Origin: Venturia oleaginea
Lineage: Eukaryota; Ascomycota; Dothideomycetes; Venturiales; Venturiaceae
Length of the DNA: 64,000 nt
Assembly: GCA_013176395.1 (NCBI GenBank)
Contig: JABMLP010000019.1
Span: 620,001 to 684,000, forward strand
Direction: 5' to 3'
Below are positions 12,234-21,686 of this stretch, piece by piece. The position numbers were made by a program, and so were the translations under genes. Every line of letters starts with the position of its first letter. The first letter of the stretch is position 1. Below the pieces are notes generated by a model. It saw only the letters and a list, made by a program, of their open reading frames with translations. It was not told where the DNA came from and ran no database searches.

Positions 12234-13174
12234 TTAGCAGGAGTTCGAAGGGTCAGAGCAAGACCGAGGCTGAAGCAAAGAGGGCAGTATTTGAGCAGCA
12301 TCACCACAAAACCACCAGTCTCCGCTGTCGAGCCCGCCAACAGCTTCTACAGCCTCGGTCTCGGGATTGATTACGGCCATTCGAGCACCCATATCTCTTG
12401 CGTCGTCCGAGTAACCAGTGATTGAGCTCAAAGCAGCGGTAGTCCCGATGACCAGAAGTAGATCAACAGCATCCTTAGAAATCCAAGTCTCGATGCGGTT
12501 CATTATTTCATCAGAGAGGTGCTCTCCGAACCAGATGACGCCAGGACGTAGAAGAGAGCTGCACGAAGGACAATGTGGCAGGTCTTGTAAAGTCATTGGG
12601 GAATCAGCCGGATATGTTGCAGATAATGCTGGGACTAGAGGTTCCTCGAAGCTCGTTTCCACAAAGTCGCATTGGGTACACTTGATCGAAAATATGGATC
12701 CAAACAGAACCGAAAGAGTGTCAAGACGGTGCCCTGCACGCTCTGAAAGTCCTGGAAAGAATCAGTGAACTGCGTATATCTCCAGGACAGTTACTGATTA
12801 CCATCAATATTCAACATGATAGTCAAGAAATCCTCTCCTCTTTCGCGAGCCAGATTGGCCAGCGCTTTGTGGCCATTGTTTGGCGCTGCAGCAAGTGCCG
12901 CACCTCTCAATTCAGCGTGAAATTGCCAAACCAGAACGGGTTGGCGTTCAAAGGCCTCAGGCATAGAGAGATCCTTTGAAGAGTGTGTTCGCCAAATGCC
13001 ACCGGTGCCTCGAAATGTTGCTATACCGGAGGAAGCAGAAAGACCTGCTCCGCATATGGCGAGAATGCGGCGAGAGGACTTGAGGTGCGTGGTAAAGGTG
13101 TCGAAGTCTTCGGACGAAACGCCTGCAGGAAGTGGGGGTTGGACAGTCCGTTGAGCAGGCTGAGAAGTATCCAT
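12234..13174 (-). CDS. SIR2/sirtuin family protein (SIRT5-like), predicted catalytically impaired
   Basis: Two exons, 12802-13174 and 12234-12751, joined inside the IDGL motif; 296 residues, normal for a sirtuin 5. The Rossmann part is intact: AICGAGLSASSGIATFRG from residue 39 and GIW at 59-61. Two Cys-X2-Cys pairs (KCTQC and HCPSC) form the zinc site, and GVIWFGEHL and DLLLVIGTT follow. The active site is altered. The usual TQN-I/V-D reads M-L-N-I-D, with Leu121 at the Gln position, and the catalytic His of the L-H-G-S motif is Phe141 (SVLFGSIF). The Tyr and Arg that give SIRT5 its succinyl-lysine preference align with His86 and Leu89. Reading frame, splice sites and fold motifs look maintained, so it may bind NAD or a ligand without deacylating. 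Alternatives are a young pseudogene or a sequencing error, though four separate errors are unlikely. Confidence 0.88.
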
Positions 13175-14597
13175 GGCTAGGTATGTTTGAGGTACGAGTC
13201 TATATTATTGAAGAGTCATGATGAACAGTCTTTGGTGACAGGCAGGTTTTGTGCAACGTCGGACAGCATATCAGCTGCACTCGTGATTCAATTCGCACGT
13301 GAATCTCTTCCGGATGGCAAATCTCATATCTAAAGTTGTTGATGGAAGGAGAGGCACGAAGAGGCGAAAGCGACGAGAAGCAAGATGCTACCACACGAAT
13401 CATTGCCGTCCGGGAGTTGCCGATCTTGAATCATGCCCAGACTTGTTCCGTCTCAAGGAGACGTTGCTTGAATCCATCATCTTGTCTTGGTAGATATTTA
13501 TGAATTATGAAAGCCGCTGTTCAACCTTGACAATGGTGCAATGCGTATACAGCAAGCTGCAGGTGAGGCATTGCAAATCTCAAGCACCTCACCGACCTCA
13601 ATATACACCCAAAGTAATCTCCTCAAACAAAGATGAGCAAATAAAAAACCTACTTCTGCGTCTCCAGCGAAGACTACCCAGACTTGGTCTATGTTTATAG
13701 CTTGCGAAAGATCTTAGTCAGTCGACAGGGAAAGACGACTTCGAAGGAAGTCATAGGTGGAGAGCTACATGGTACGGTGGAATGACCGAAGTAGCGTGTT
13801 TGCTTGACGCCGAGGATGCGCCGTCGGCCAATACGTACATCATATACATGGTTGCAGTTCTCTCACTCTTGCGCTCCTTTCCACCAAGTACCAAAGCCTC
13901 TTTCAACAGAGTAATACTCTCCTACCAGTCCCCGTGCTTTTCTGCCTCGCGCGCGAGTTTGAACATCACTCGGCTGCTACGAGGGGTATGAGTGGGCCGT
14001 GGGGCGGGAACGGGTGGTGACAGGATTGACATGATTGTATCTGGATGGGTCGCGGGCGGAGATTTTGCATGGGTAAGACATTCTTCGAGTTATTTTTGTT
14101 CCGACTGACCAAGTGATGTCCGCAGTTTTAATCTACGCTCAGGTGATGTATTAATAGCCGAGGACTTACTAATACAAGATAGGACCGGTCCGCTCCCAAG
14201 GCTCCGAAGATCGAAATTAACTGATCAACGAGTTGTGGCTAGGCTTCGCTGTGCGGTAGCGCTAGATTGTCTACATTTTTATATAACCTTTGAGCGGTTC
14301 AATTTTTTGCATTTTCGCGTTATATAAGTTGGGCCGCTCATGGAAGTCCTATGTAAGCTGTGGCCATTCTACTCGTGAAGCGCGTCTACTGCGCTTTGTA
14401 TCGGACTCCGGCGGCTCCGAAACGAAAACAATCTACTATGGTCTCTACGGAATTAAAGGTTAGCTGCACATCATCTGCAGGGGGGTCTACGGGGCTATAA
14501 ATGAAGCTCAAATTGCATGATATCATCGATTTTTTGGTGTTTTAAACCCGCATTCAGCCATTCTTACCATTAGTCATTCTTTTCAACCTCTCTGAAG
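13175..14597. other. gene-poor region at the start of a repeat island
   Basis: Apart from the short minus-strand relic at 13770-13990, no gene is recognisable. The stretch 14270-14345 is AT-rich with TATATAA words. The segment near 14095-14150 weakly resembles 54036-54085, suggesting an old repeat. I see no terminal repeats that would define an element. Confidence 0.4.
13770..13990 (-). pseudogene. relic coding fragment, helical and TPR-like in appearance
   Basis: On the minus strand a frame reads SRVMFKLAREAEKHGDW, then a TAG codon, then ESITLLKEALVLGGKERKS, continuing without a stop for about 30 residues. The alternation of small and hydrophobic residues and the A-x-x-A-E spacing look like paired helices of a TPR-type repeat. 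There is no start codon, one in-frame stop and no neighbouring exon. I read it as the remains of a gene, but this is a weak call. Confidence 0.3.
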
Positions 14598-14816
14598 ATG
14601 ACTACACCAAAGAAGAAACGCCGTCAGGGGCTTTCACGCGATACCAGGCTCAAGATTCTTACTCTACGTGACGCTGGCTTCACGTTTGCAGCAATCAGAG
14701 ATTTCTTTCTTTCACTCAAACCTCCTATTCAAGTTGATATCTCTCTACGTCAAATTCAGAAAGCTATCGCTCTTGGCCACCCTACACTCACTACGGTCCC
14801 CACTTCTCAAATTTGA
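14598..14816 (+). CDS. short helix-turn-helix protein, likely truncated Tc1/mariner-type transposase N-terminus
   Basis: A 72-residue frame starts MTTPKKKRRQGLSRDTRL and continues ILTLRDAGFTFAAIRDFF, then ISLRQIQKAI. The pattern of a basic start, a helix with L-R-D-A-G-F and a second helix with SLRQIQ is that of the N-terminal HTH of IS630/Tc1/mariner transposases, which bind terminal repeats. The frame ends before any second HTH or DDE domain. A 12-bp palindrome (GTGTCATGACAC at about 14830) and a decamer tandem repeat follow. It is probably a fragment; a free-standing small DNA-binding protein cannot be excluded. Confidence 0.45.
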   Translation: MTTPKKKRRQGLSRDTRLKILTLRDAGFTFAAIRDFFLSLKPPIQVDISLRQIQKAIALGHPTLTTVPTSQI

Positions 14817-14880
14817 GGCGTAAAATCCGTGTCATGACACGCTTTTTTGGGGTAGTTAGTTTGAGAGGTTTTTGGGTGTC

Positions 14881-14950
14881 ATTAATGAGTAGCATTGAGA
14901 AGTATTGAGTGGTATTGAGTGATATTGAGTAGTATTGAGTAGTAAATGAG
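14881..14950. repeat. tandem repeat, 10-bp unit (consensus agtattgagt), 7 units
   Basis: Seven consecutive decamers with one or a few changes each run without a gap. The cleanest units are agtattgagt and ggtattgagt. The repeat lies just downstream of the HTH fragment. Confidence 0.85.
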
Positions 14951-15014
14951 GGTTAAAATTTGGGTACCTAGGATCTGACTATACTCGCAAATCTAATATA
15001 CATTGATCGTACTT

Positions 15015-15638
15015 TTAAGGCCTTGCCAAACCTCGTCGCTGCACATTGAGTAGTAACTCAGGCTTCCCCACAATCATTTGTATAACCTCCCCGGTCGCCG
15101 CATCCTGCTCCGCTAATAGCCCGATTAGGCATATTATATCCTGCAACTCCACCAAAACCCAGTCCCCGTCGTAGTCCCCTACAATACATATCTGGTGAAC
15201 ACGCAGGTCCCTCTCAACACCATTCCAGCGCCGGATCAGAGCGAATCGACATCCCTGTGGTGTTTGTAAGAAGCTATGTATTGAGCCAAAGCTACACGCA
15301 CTATCGTCGCCACTCGCATAACATACGAAATGGTCTTTACGGTTTTTGCAAGAGCGCCGCTGTGATGCTACCGACCCTAATATTAACAATGCATTCAATT
15401 TGCAGCGTTTCCAGTAGGTAATCTCGCTCGGATGGACGGCCGTATTAATAGTATTGTACAGGAGCTCCAATTGTGCTCCCTGAAGCCTGAAGTTGACATT
15501 TTCTATCCCGATTTGGCCAGTATATTGCGGATAACTCGTCGGATCTGGTATATCTGGATGATGTATCGTTGAGTCAATTGCGAGGAGGGATAAATGGTTA
15601 ATCTGTTCACGCCTCAATAGTGCATTTGTGTAAGAGTT
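15015..15638 (-). pseudogene. C-terminal-like fragment of a large transposon protein (Plavaka-like, tentative)
   Basis: An open minus-strand frame of about 208 codons has no good ATG and is preceded by an in-frame TGA. It reads like a structured domain: YWKRCKLNALLILGSVASQ, then FVCYASGDDSACSFGSIHSF, then FALIRRWNGVERD, VLVELQDIICLIGLL and a short basic tail. The order F-G-x-I-x-x-F followed by a beta-rich stretch resembles the C-terminal region of large fungal DDE transposases of the Plavaka/KDZ type, from memory. It shares strand with the frame at 17942-18451, and the pogo element lies between them. The assignment is weak. Confidence 0.35.
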
Positions 15639-15737
15639 CAACCCTCAAAGGTGTTTCGCAAGTGAGAGAAGACTGCTTGTATTTCAAAGTATCTAAGTAC
15701 AAAGAAGAAAGTGTAGGTACAGGAAGAACAACTTGTA

Positions 15738-15780
15738 ACGTATTCCACCATCGAGTGGGTCAACCCATCGAGCGGGTCAG
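15738..15780 (+). repeat. left terminal inverted repeat of pogo copy 1
   Basis: Begins ACGTATTCCACCATCGAG directly after the TA and holds two tandem 17-bp units; the first has GAGTGGG where the other units have GAGCGGG. Confidence 0.9.
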
Positions 15781-15817
15781 TTTATGCCAAGACCAGCTGC
15801 TCCCTTATCAACACAAT

Positions 15818-17503
15818 ATGTCTCAACAACAAAACGCGCAATCATCTAACAGAGAAGGCAGAATCCAGCTTGCCCTTTCTGCCTACAATACCCACCAATT
15901 CCAAAGCCTCCGGCGCGCTGCTGAGGCGTTTGATATACCTCCTTCAACATTAACTAGGCGATATAACGGAATTACGTATCGCCTAGATACTCGCAACGCC
16001 CGACACAAGCTCACTACGACTGAAGAGCAGACAATTGTCCAATACATCCTCGACCTCGATTCGCGAGGATTCGCGCCCCGGCTGTGTGAGGTAGCAGATA
16101 TGGCGGAAAAACTACTGGGTGTACGCGGTGGAGAGCCAGTAGGGAAAAACTGGGCTGAGAGGTTCATAACGCGCTCAGATAAGCTCAAAATGGCCTTCAA
16201 TCGAGCTAAGGATAGGCAGAGGATACTACAGGAAGATCCAGAGATTATTGGCGCGTGGTTCAAGCTCGTTACAGACACTAAGGCAAAGTACGGTATCCAC
16301 GACGAGGATACGCACAACTTTGACGAGATTGGCTTCCAGATGGGCGTTATTGGGTCAATGAAGGTCGTCACAGCTTCTGAAAGACGTACACGGCCTAATT
16401 TGATCCAGCCAGGCGATCGCGAGTGGGTTACAATTATCCAGAGCATCTGCGCCGCCGGGTATGCGACCCCGCCATTCATTATCTACAAAGGACGCGTTCA
16501 TATCTCTGCGTGGTATAAGGAGGCAGATATGCCACGGAATTGGAAGCTCTCGGTCTTTGAGAACGGCTGGACAAATAATGCGCTTGGTCTTGAGTGGTTG
16601 AAGCACTTTGACGCGTATACAAAGGCGCGGCAGGTGGGGGTATACAGGCTGCTTATTTTGGACGGCCATGAGAGCCATCTCAGCCAGGATTTCAAGGACT
16701 ACTGCCTCGAAAACAAGATTATAACCCTCTGCATGCCATCGCACTCGTTGCATATACTCCAGCCCCTTGACGTGGTCTGCTTCTCGCCGTTGAAGCGCAA
16801 GTACTCCCAACGCGTCCGGGACTTGGCACGCCAACACGCGTACCATATCAACAAGGAAGGCTTTCTCCCTGCCTTCAAAGACGCGTTTTTCGACGTGTTT
16901 ACGAAAGAGAACTGTCAAAAGGCTTTTGAGGCAGTAGGGCTAGTCCCTATCGACGCGCAGGTGGTGTTGGATCGCCTTGAAGTACGGCTACGAACCCCGC
17001 CAGAAACCCATCTCCCAGAAACGCCGTGGCAGTCCAAGACTCCAAGTAATACTTATGAATTTGGATCCCAATCCAAGTTCGTAAGCGAGTCTTTTACTCG
17101 GTCACCAGTTACTGCGCAGGCAGGCTTTTCCCAGCTTGTTAAGGGCGCTGAATTGATGCTACACCAAAACGCTCTGCTTGTTGCGCGTAACCGCGAGCTT
17201 GAAGAGCAATTAGCAGTAACAACGAACCGAAAATCGCGCCAAAGGAAGTGGATCCAGCAAGGTGGTACTATTCAGTATGGGACTGCAGCAGCGCAGGTAG
17301 CTGCAGAGGCGTCTATAGCGCCTCAGGGATCAAAGAAGGCTCGTGGTAGTGGTGGTCAAGAAACAGCCCGACCAATTCAACGGCGCTGTAGGAACTACGG
17401 CGCAGCTGGGCATAATGCGCGAACTTGTAAAAAAGATATCGAGATATCTTCTGAATCAAATAGCAGCACGACGGACTTAGAATCTATTGTTGATAGCGAT
17501 TAA
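15818..17503 (+). CDS. pogo/Fot-type transposase (psq HTH, CENP-B HTH, DDE_1), intact frame
   Basis: A single exon of 561 residues starts MSQQQNAQSSNREGRIQLAL; an open frame upstream lacks a good start and crosses the terminal repeat. A psq-type HTH (SLRRAAEAFDIPPSTLTRRY) is followed by a second, CENP-B-like HTH up to about residue 125. The DDE_1 catalytic domain shows the first Asp in NFDEIGFQMG, the second in LLILDGHESH and the third in LQPLDVVCFSPLK. A C-terminal helix precedes a zinc-knuckle-like motif, CRNYGAAGHNARTC, in which the second Cys is Tyr (codon 17396-17398). The enzyme would cut and paste the element into TA sites. All catalytic residues and the frame are intact, so activity is possible. 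The copy at 54964-56811 is very similar but broken. Confidence 0.93.
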   Translation: MSQQQNAQSSNREGRIQLALSAYNTHQFQSLRRAAEAFDIPPSTLTRRYNGITYRLDTRNARHKLTTTEEQTIVQYILDLDSRGFAPRLCEVADMAEKLLGVRGGEPVGKNWAERFITRSDKLKMAFNRAKDRQRILQEDPEIIGAWFKLVTDTKAKYGIHDEDTHNFDEIGFQMGVIGSMKVVTASERRTRPNLIQPGDREWVTIIQSICAAGYATPPFIIYKGRVHISAWYKEADMPRNWKLSVFENGWTNNALGLEWLKHFDAYTKARQVGVYRLLILDGHESHLSQDFKDYCLENKIITLCMPSHSLHILQPLDVVCFSPLKRKYSQRVRDLARQHAYHINKEGFLPAFKDAFFDVFTKENCQKAFEAVGLVPIDAQVVLDRLEVRLRTPPETHLPETPWQSKTPSNTYEFGSQSKFVSESFTRSPVTAQAGFSQLVKGAELMLHQNALLVARNRELEEQLAVTTNRKSRQRKWIQQGGTIQYGTAAAQVAAEASIAPQGSKKARGSGGQETARPIQRRCRNYGAAGHNARTCKKDIEISSESNSSTTDLESIVDSD

Positions 17504-17544
17504 ATTGAAGAGTCGTAACATAAGTTGGTCGTGCCAAGCCTTTT

Positions 17545-17586
17545 TGACCCGCTCGATGGGTTGACCCGCTCGATGGTGGAATACGT
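17545..17586 (-). repeat. right terminal inverted repeat of pogo copy 1
   Basis: Read on the minus strand it begins ACGTATTCCACC and has two identical 17-bp units; TA follows at 17587. Confidence 0.9.
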
Positions 17587-17588
17587 TA

Positions 17589-17941
17589 TATATAATCTTC
17601 CAAGTAGGAAAAGGACATGCTGTCCTGAGAAGAGAATAGAAAGGAGTAGAAGCGCATGTGAAACGGTCCCTGAATAATCCCTGCTAGGCGCACGTGAGAA
17701 CTACCAGGTAGTGCTAAGAATCCATCCAGGATAAGTTGAGAAAGGATCTATCCTTTGACAATTTGAGGCTGAGAGGCTTAATTCAGATTTCGACCTACAT
17801 AACTTCTTGACCAACGCGCAAAAACGTTCTAGTGGGTATGACCACCAGTAACAACCCAATTAGCCAGATGTAAGAGGCGTATATGCTGTTGAGCAGCCTC
17901 AGTAACTATAAAAAGCGGTTAGTTTAGCTGTATATCATGTT
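17589..17941. other. spacer between pogo copy 1 and the next fragment
   Basis: No gene, terminal repeat or RNA is visible. The segment may belong to the older element interrupted by the pogo insertion. Confidence 0.35.
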
Positions 17942-18340
17942 TTACCATAGTAAATGAGCTATATCATGAGATCCGAGCGGTCTGAAAATGGGGTTGGGTA
18001 TAGGAATCAAACCTTGTTCAAAATCGATACCCCGTATTGTATTAGGCTCCTGAGATAGTCCATTCTCGTCGTATATAACATCCTCCATAGCCTCTGAATC
18101 GTCATCTTCCACGATATTTGTATTGATATCGTCGTGCGTATCGAGACTGTCGTTACTGGGACCTCCGGAAGCGAGATCTTGTGCATTTAGCATTGGTGTA
18201 TGCACGTATAGGGGGCTGGGTAAAAATATAGTAGGATTAATCGTTTGATTAGCACGCCATTTGTCACGATGGCGGCTCATTGTAGTGTATGTAGTGCGGT
18301 GATGAGGTGTGCACCAGTAACAAATTGTAGCCATACTAGC
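17942..18340 (-). CDS. hypothetical protein with a Cys/His-rich N-terminus, transposon-associated (tentative)
   Basis: From the ATG at about 18334 the frame begins MATICYWCTPHHRTTYTTMS and then RHRDKW, a Cys-X2-Cys plus His pattern like a degenerate zinc finger. An acidic, low-complexity segment (EDDDSEAMEDV) and a Pro-rich end (PIPNPIFRP) follow. Large fungal DDE transposases of the Plavaka type begin with such fingers. With the C-terminal-like frame at 15015-15638 on the same strand, this could be the N-terminal remnant of one interrupted gene. About 2 kb of expected coding sequence is missing, so neither half is functional if that is right. Confidence 0.3.
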   Translation of the reverse strand, partial: ASMATICYWCTPHHRTTYTTMSRHRDKWRANQTINPTIFLPSPLYVHTPMLNAQDLASGGPSNDSLDTHDDINTNIVEDDDSEAMEDVIYDENGLSQEPNTIRGIDFEQGLIPIPNPIFRPLGSHDIAHLLW

Positions 18341-18692
18341 AAAAAAAAAGGATGAGAAGGGCGGGGAAAACCTATTAATCGAGGTCAGTGGGCATTGCCT
18401 ATACATACTTACGAGGATGGTTATATTAAGATATCTTAGGCCAAGAAACATCTCGGTATCATGTGAAGTTCATATACCTAAAACCTGATCGACAATGATC
18501 TCATACACTCATTACTAGAATCTTCTCTATCAGTGTATACAGTTAGGCCTTGTGCCACAGCCATAGATAGAGAGAACTTCAATCTTTTCTCACTCCACAA
18601 GCTGTTTCTAAGTATTTAACGAACACCTTGCTACACAGCCATCATTTTATTAGGTTATTACCTACCTATCTCGACTTTTCAGCCTATTCAAA

Positions 18693-19986
18693 ATGTGTGC
18701 TATTCTACCACCACGAGATCCTTACCTACCACGAGATCCTTACCTACCACGAGATTCTCACCCACCACGAGATCTTTACCCACCTGAGGGCTTCCCTCTG
18801 AAGTCTCTTGAAAACGTCAAAGATGCATTTACAGCAATTCAAGCTTCTACCTATGATTCGAGAGCAGAAACACTCGAATGTTGTTCTGGGATCCGATCTA
18901 TGTGTCATGAAGCTATACGGCTTGATGCAGAATGGGAGACGATTGAACGTAGAGGGTATGCACTTAAACGCTCAGAACTGAGACTTTTACACCGCTAATA
19001 TTGTCCAAATTAGGTCAACGGTTCTCGCCCCTAAGGCCCTCAAAAAGCAGGATCGAGATCACCTTACCGCAATGATGGAGCGCCTATATGCTACCTATCC
19101 TGTACTTCGTCAGTGTGTCAATGACTGGCCGTTAATAGCATTTTTCTCGATCAAGATAGAAGACATACGAAAAAACGCTGGCCGTCCATCAAAAGCGAAT
19201 AAAAACGGGAGAGGTCTACGACCATTACATCAAAACATACTATCAGCGTCTAGTTCTATAGGCAGTTGAGGGCAAGAGACCGACACTACTACACAGAGTA
19301 GTATATCTTCCTCCCGTTTTCGTTCGCCACGCTCGGTACTCCAAGAAAATTTGTTAACTGCGAGCAAAATTTCGAAAACTTCAAAAACCTCGGCTATATC
19401 CAGCGACCCACCAATGCCTAGGGCATATTCTGAGTCGGCCAATTCCAATTATGGTCTTCGTACAACTGGCCCGGAAAGTGGTGAACGGGCTATGGTTGAT
19501 ATAGCCTTAGGATTATCGCCTAAAATCTCTAGGTTTCCAACGCACGCTCGGTCAAAATCACCTATTCCATCTCCGTCCAAATCTTCCGCCTCCGAGGCTG
19601 CCGCCGCCGCTGCGCCAGCCCTTAATTCCCAGCTCTCTGATAATGATAACGACGACGAACCTCCTATACGAAACTCCGGCAGACCAAAACGGGACAGAAA
19701 AGAGAGCGAGAAGCTTCGTACAAATGGAGATAAGGCTGCTACTACAGATAAGAGACAAGTAAAGCGAAAGGACATTGAACAAAGAGAAGTTCGTAGGCAA
19801 AGAAAGCATGCACGGCAAGAAGAAAATGAAATTGCACGAATGAATTTGGCTAAAGTTGCTCCAGTTGTTCACACGATGGAACTGGCCTCAGATGAGGAAT
19901 GGGTTGTTGTTGCTGAACCATATACGTCAGAGCATGCACCTCTAACGTTTCCTATGTTTAAACGTAAGAAACTGACGACGTTGTAG
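18693..19986 (+). pseudogene. two-exon hypothetical protein with an 18-bp repeat and one in-frame TGA
   Basis: Exon 1 is 18693-18955 and exon 2 is 19014-19986; the 58-bp intron has GTATGC, a GCTAATA branch site and TTAG. The frame begins MCAILPPRDPYLPRDPYLPR, with four copies of a P-R-D repeat. A helical part and AGRPSKANKNGRG follow. At 19267-19269 a TGA interrupts; the same frame then stays open for 239 codons through a Ser-rich region, an Ala run and a basic helical segment (RNSGRPKRDRKESEKL), ending FKRKKLTTL. TGA could derive from CGA by one C-to-T change. I do not recognise the family. It is divergent from the 17942-18340 frame, with a shared upstream region, so it might be a passenger gene of the same element. 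Confidence 0.5.
18711..18782 (+). repeat. in-frame tandem repeat, 18-bp unit, 4 units
   Basis: Four copies of ccacgagatccttaccta with increasing divergence encode the P-R-D-x-Y/H-x-P repeat at the start of the preceding ORF. Confidence 0.85.
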
Positions 19987-20133
19987 TCGAAATATGGTTT
20001 GGTATCGGTGGTCAAGATGTGGAGTTATCTTTGTTGTTTACTTCGCATTTTTAGCGTTATTGTTGGTCACGTGTGTTTATCGCAAATATGAAAATGACAC
20101 TTTTGACACTTGTATACTACTCAAGAAAAACAC

Positions 20134-20282
20134 CACACACAGCGAGAACTCAATTTTTGGAATTTACAGAATTATCATCTAAAGATCATCAAAACACCTC
20201 TGCCAGTGGCCGCTCCGGCCTCTAGAGGCCATCGCGCGTCCCTCAGCGTCGATGAGATACCTCTAGAGTCGCCGTCGCGGCC
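20134..20282 (+). repeat. dispersed repeat A, copy 1 (matches 63852-64000)
   Basis: About 149 bp match the last 149 bases of the window without gaps and with only a handful of substitutions. The match starts at CACACACAGCGAGAACTC in both, so this is probably a real element end. A GC-rich part contains the 14-bp perfect palindrome GGCCTCTAGAGGCC. The element may extend right towards the (AATC)n stretch at about 21357. Confidence 0.85.
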
Positions 20283-21686
20283 ACGGCATAGCAAGCACAC
20301 GAATACATGAGCAAGCTACACGAACGATGCGTCCACTAAAGACAACAGCAACCATCTAGTCACTATCTCCCGGCTAGTCCATCACCCCAGATGACACTGC
20401 AACGCTCCGAGTCGACGAGTCACCGCTAGAACGGCAATACCTTCAACACAACTCAAACACCAGACGCCCGGTGTGCAACAATCGACACCACACGCCACTG
20501 CATCGACTAGACAACCTCTCCCAACGTCTTGGCAAACCGTTCTGCTACAAGCTGTTGCCCAGAGCCTTGAGCCTCTCCCCAAACTGTTGCCTCCCAGTTA
20601 TGGCATTGGCAAGAGTAGGTGCGCGACACAGTAAGTAGTAAGGACGCATAGAAGGAGCCTATTGGCGGCAAATCCCCTCCCTGTAAGCTAGCAGACGAAG
20701 CCTTGAGCCTCTCCCCAGACTGTTGCGTCCCAGTTATGGCATTGGCAAGAGTAGGAGCGCGATATAGCAAGTAGGGAGAGCGACTAGCAGCAGGTAGGCT
20801 CCGACTATAAGACGGCAGGTCTATAGCACGATCGGCGCCATACAATACGGCAGCTACCAGACAGCCTCGTCTACGGGCATACCCGGAGTATCACACCCAA
20901 GCAGCGAAATCACGACTACGATGGTTACTATTGTCTCCAGCATCACACAACCAAATACACTGCCGCATACGAATCTGGTGTAAGGCAACTTTCACAAGCA
21001 GAAACATACTTAGGTAACCCATTGGCCTTGAGGGATAAGGCGAAACAGATAGACAAAACTGAGCATTAGAGGGAGACTGTAGGTAGAAGGATAGCGAAAC
21101 ACGAGGCATTGCCCCTTGAGTCTACATAGCACAGATATACTAGCAGAGTAACCAGTATCTACAAGAGCCAGCGGGCCTTTGGAGATACTGGTTAAGGGAA
21201 ATGAGGAAGGACTGAGGGGACAGCTGGTCTTGTTTCAGTGAACGGGGCGAAGTGGGGCGCGGTGGATTATATAATCTATCACGTGTCGGCTGTCTGATGA
21301 AGTCCTCCTAACCGGACATAGCTGCCTGATTAAGCGGCTGCAACCGAGTAGGATAAAATCATTCAATCAATCAATCATCGACGTTAAGGATTCTAACTAC
21401 TTAGCGAAGAGACTCTCGTCGCTAACTGTATTCGTCTTTACTCTTGCCGTAGAAAACGTCTCGACGAAACGGCTCTTCAAAGCCCCCTCGGCCCTCTCCG
21501 TCTCGTGCCTACCCGCTAAGAATTAAGGCGGGATCTAAGAACACATTGAACTTGCGATCACGTCTGTATTCAATGTATCGGGCTGTTCAAGGCCAGTGGG
21601 AATCAAAGGTTGAAGAAACTCCTCACTCTTGCTAATAGTAATTCCAATTCTGGACGCCATGTGGAGACATTACTACCCTTAGTTAG
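20283..21686. other. probable body of a decayed repeat element, no gene
   Basis: No convincing coding frame. It contains a 75-bp direct repeat (20564-20638 and 20700-20775) and a short AATC run near 21357-21380, as found at the 3' end of some non-LTR retroelements. With the shared left boundary at 20134 this could be a roughly 1.25-kb deleted retroelement, but no reverse transcriptase motif is present to prove it. Confidence 0.4.
20564..20775. repeat. direct repeat, two 75-bp copies
   Basis: Copies at 20564-20638 and 20700-20775 both begin gccttgagcctctcccc and share tatggcattggcaagagtag; they differ at a few positions. Confidence 0.8.

Larger units (their letters stand above)
15738..17586 (+). 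mobile_element. pogo/Fot-type DNA transposon, copy 1 (TA target duplication)
   Basis: The element is 1,849 bp and flanked by TA at 15736-15737 and 17587-17588, the duplication typical of Tc1/mariner elements. Its 42-bp terminal inverted repeats each contain two head-to-tail copies of a 17-bp unit (CCATCGAGCGGGTCAAC). The left repeat differs from the right by a T for C in its first unit. It carries one uninterrupted transposase gene. It sits between two same-strand fragments of another transposon-like protein, which suggests insertion into an older element. Confidence 0.93.

Noticed and set aside
15883..16918. Long antisense frames inside pogo copy 1, repeated in copy 2
   Set aside because: They mirror the transposase codons, lack motifs and have no splice support, unlike the antisense gene in the gypsy element.
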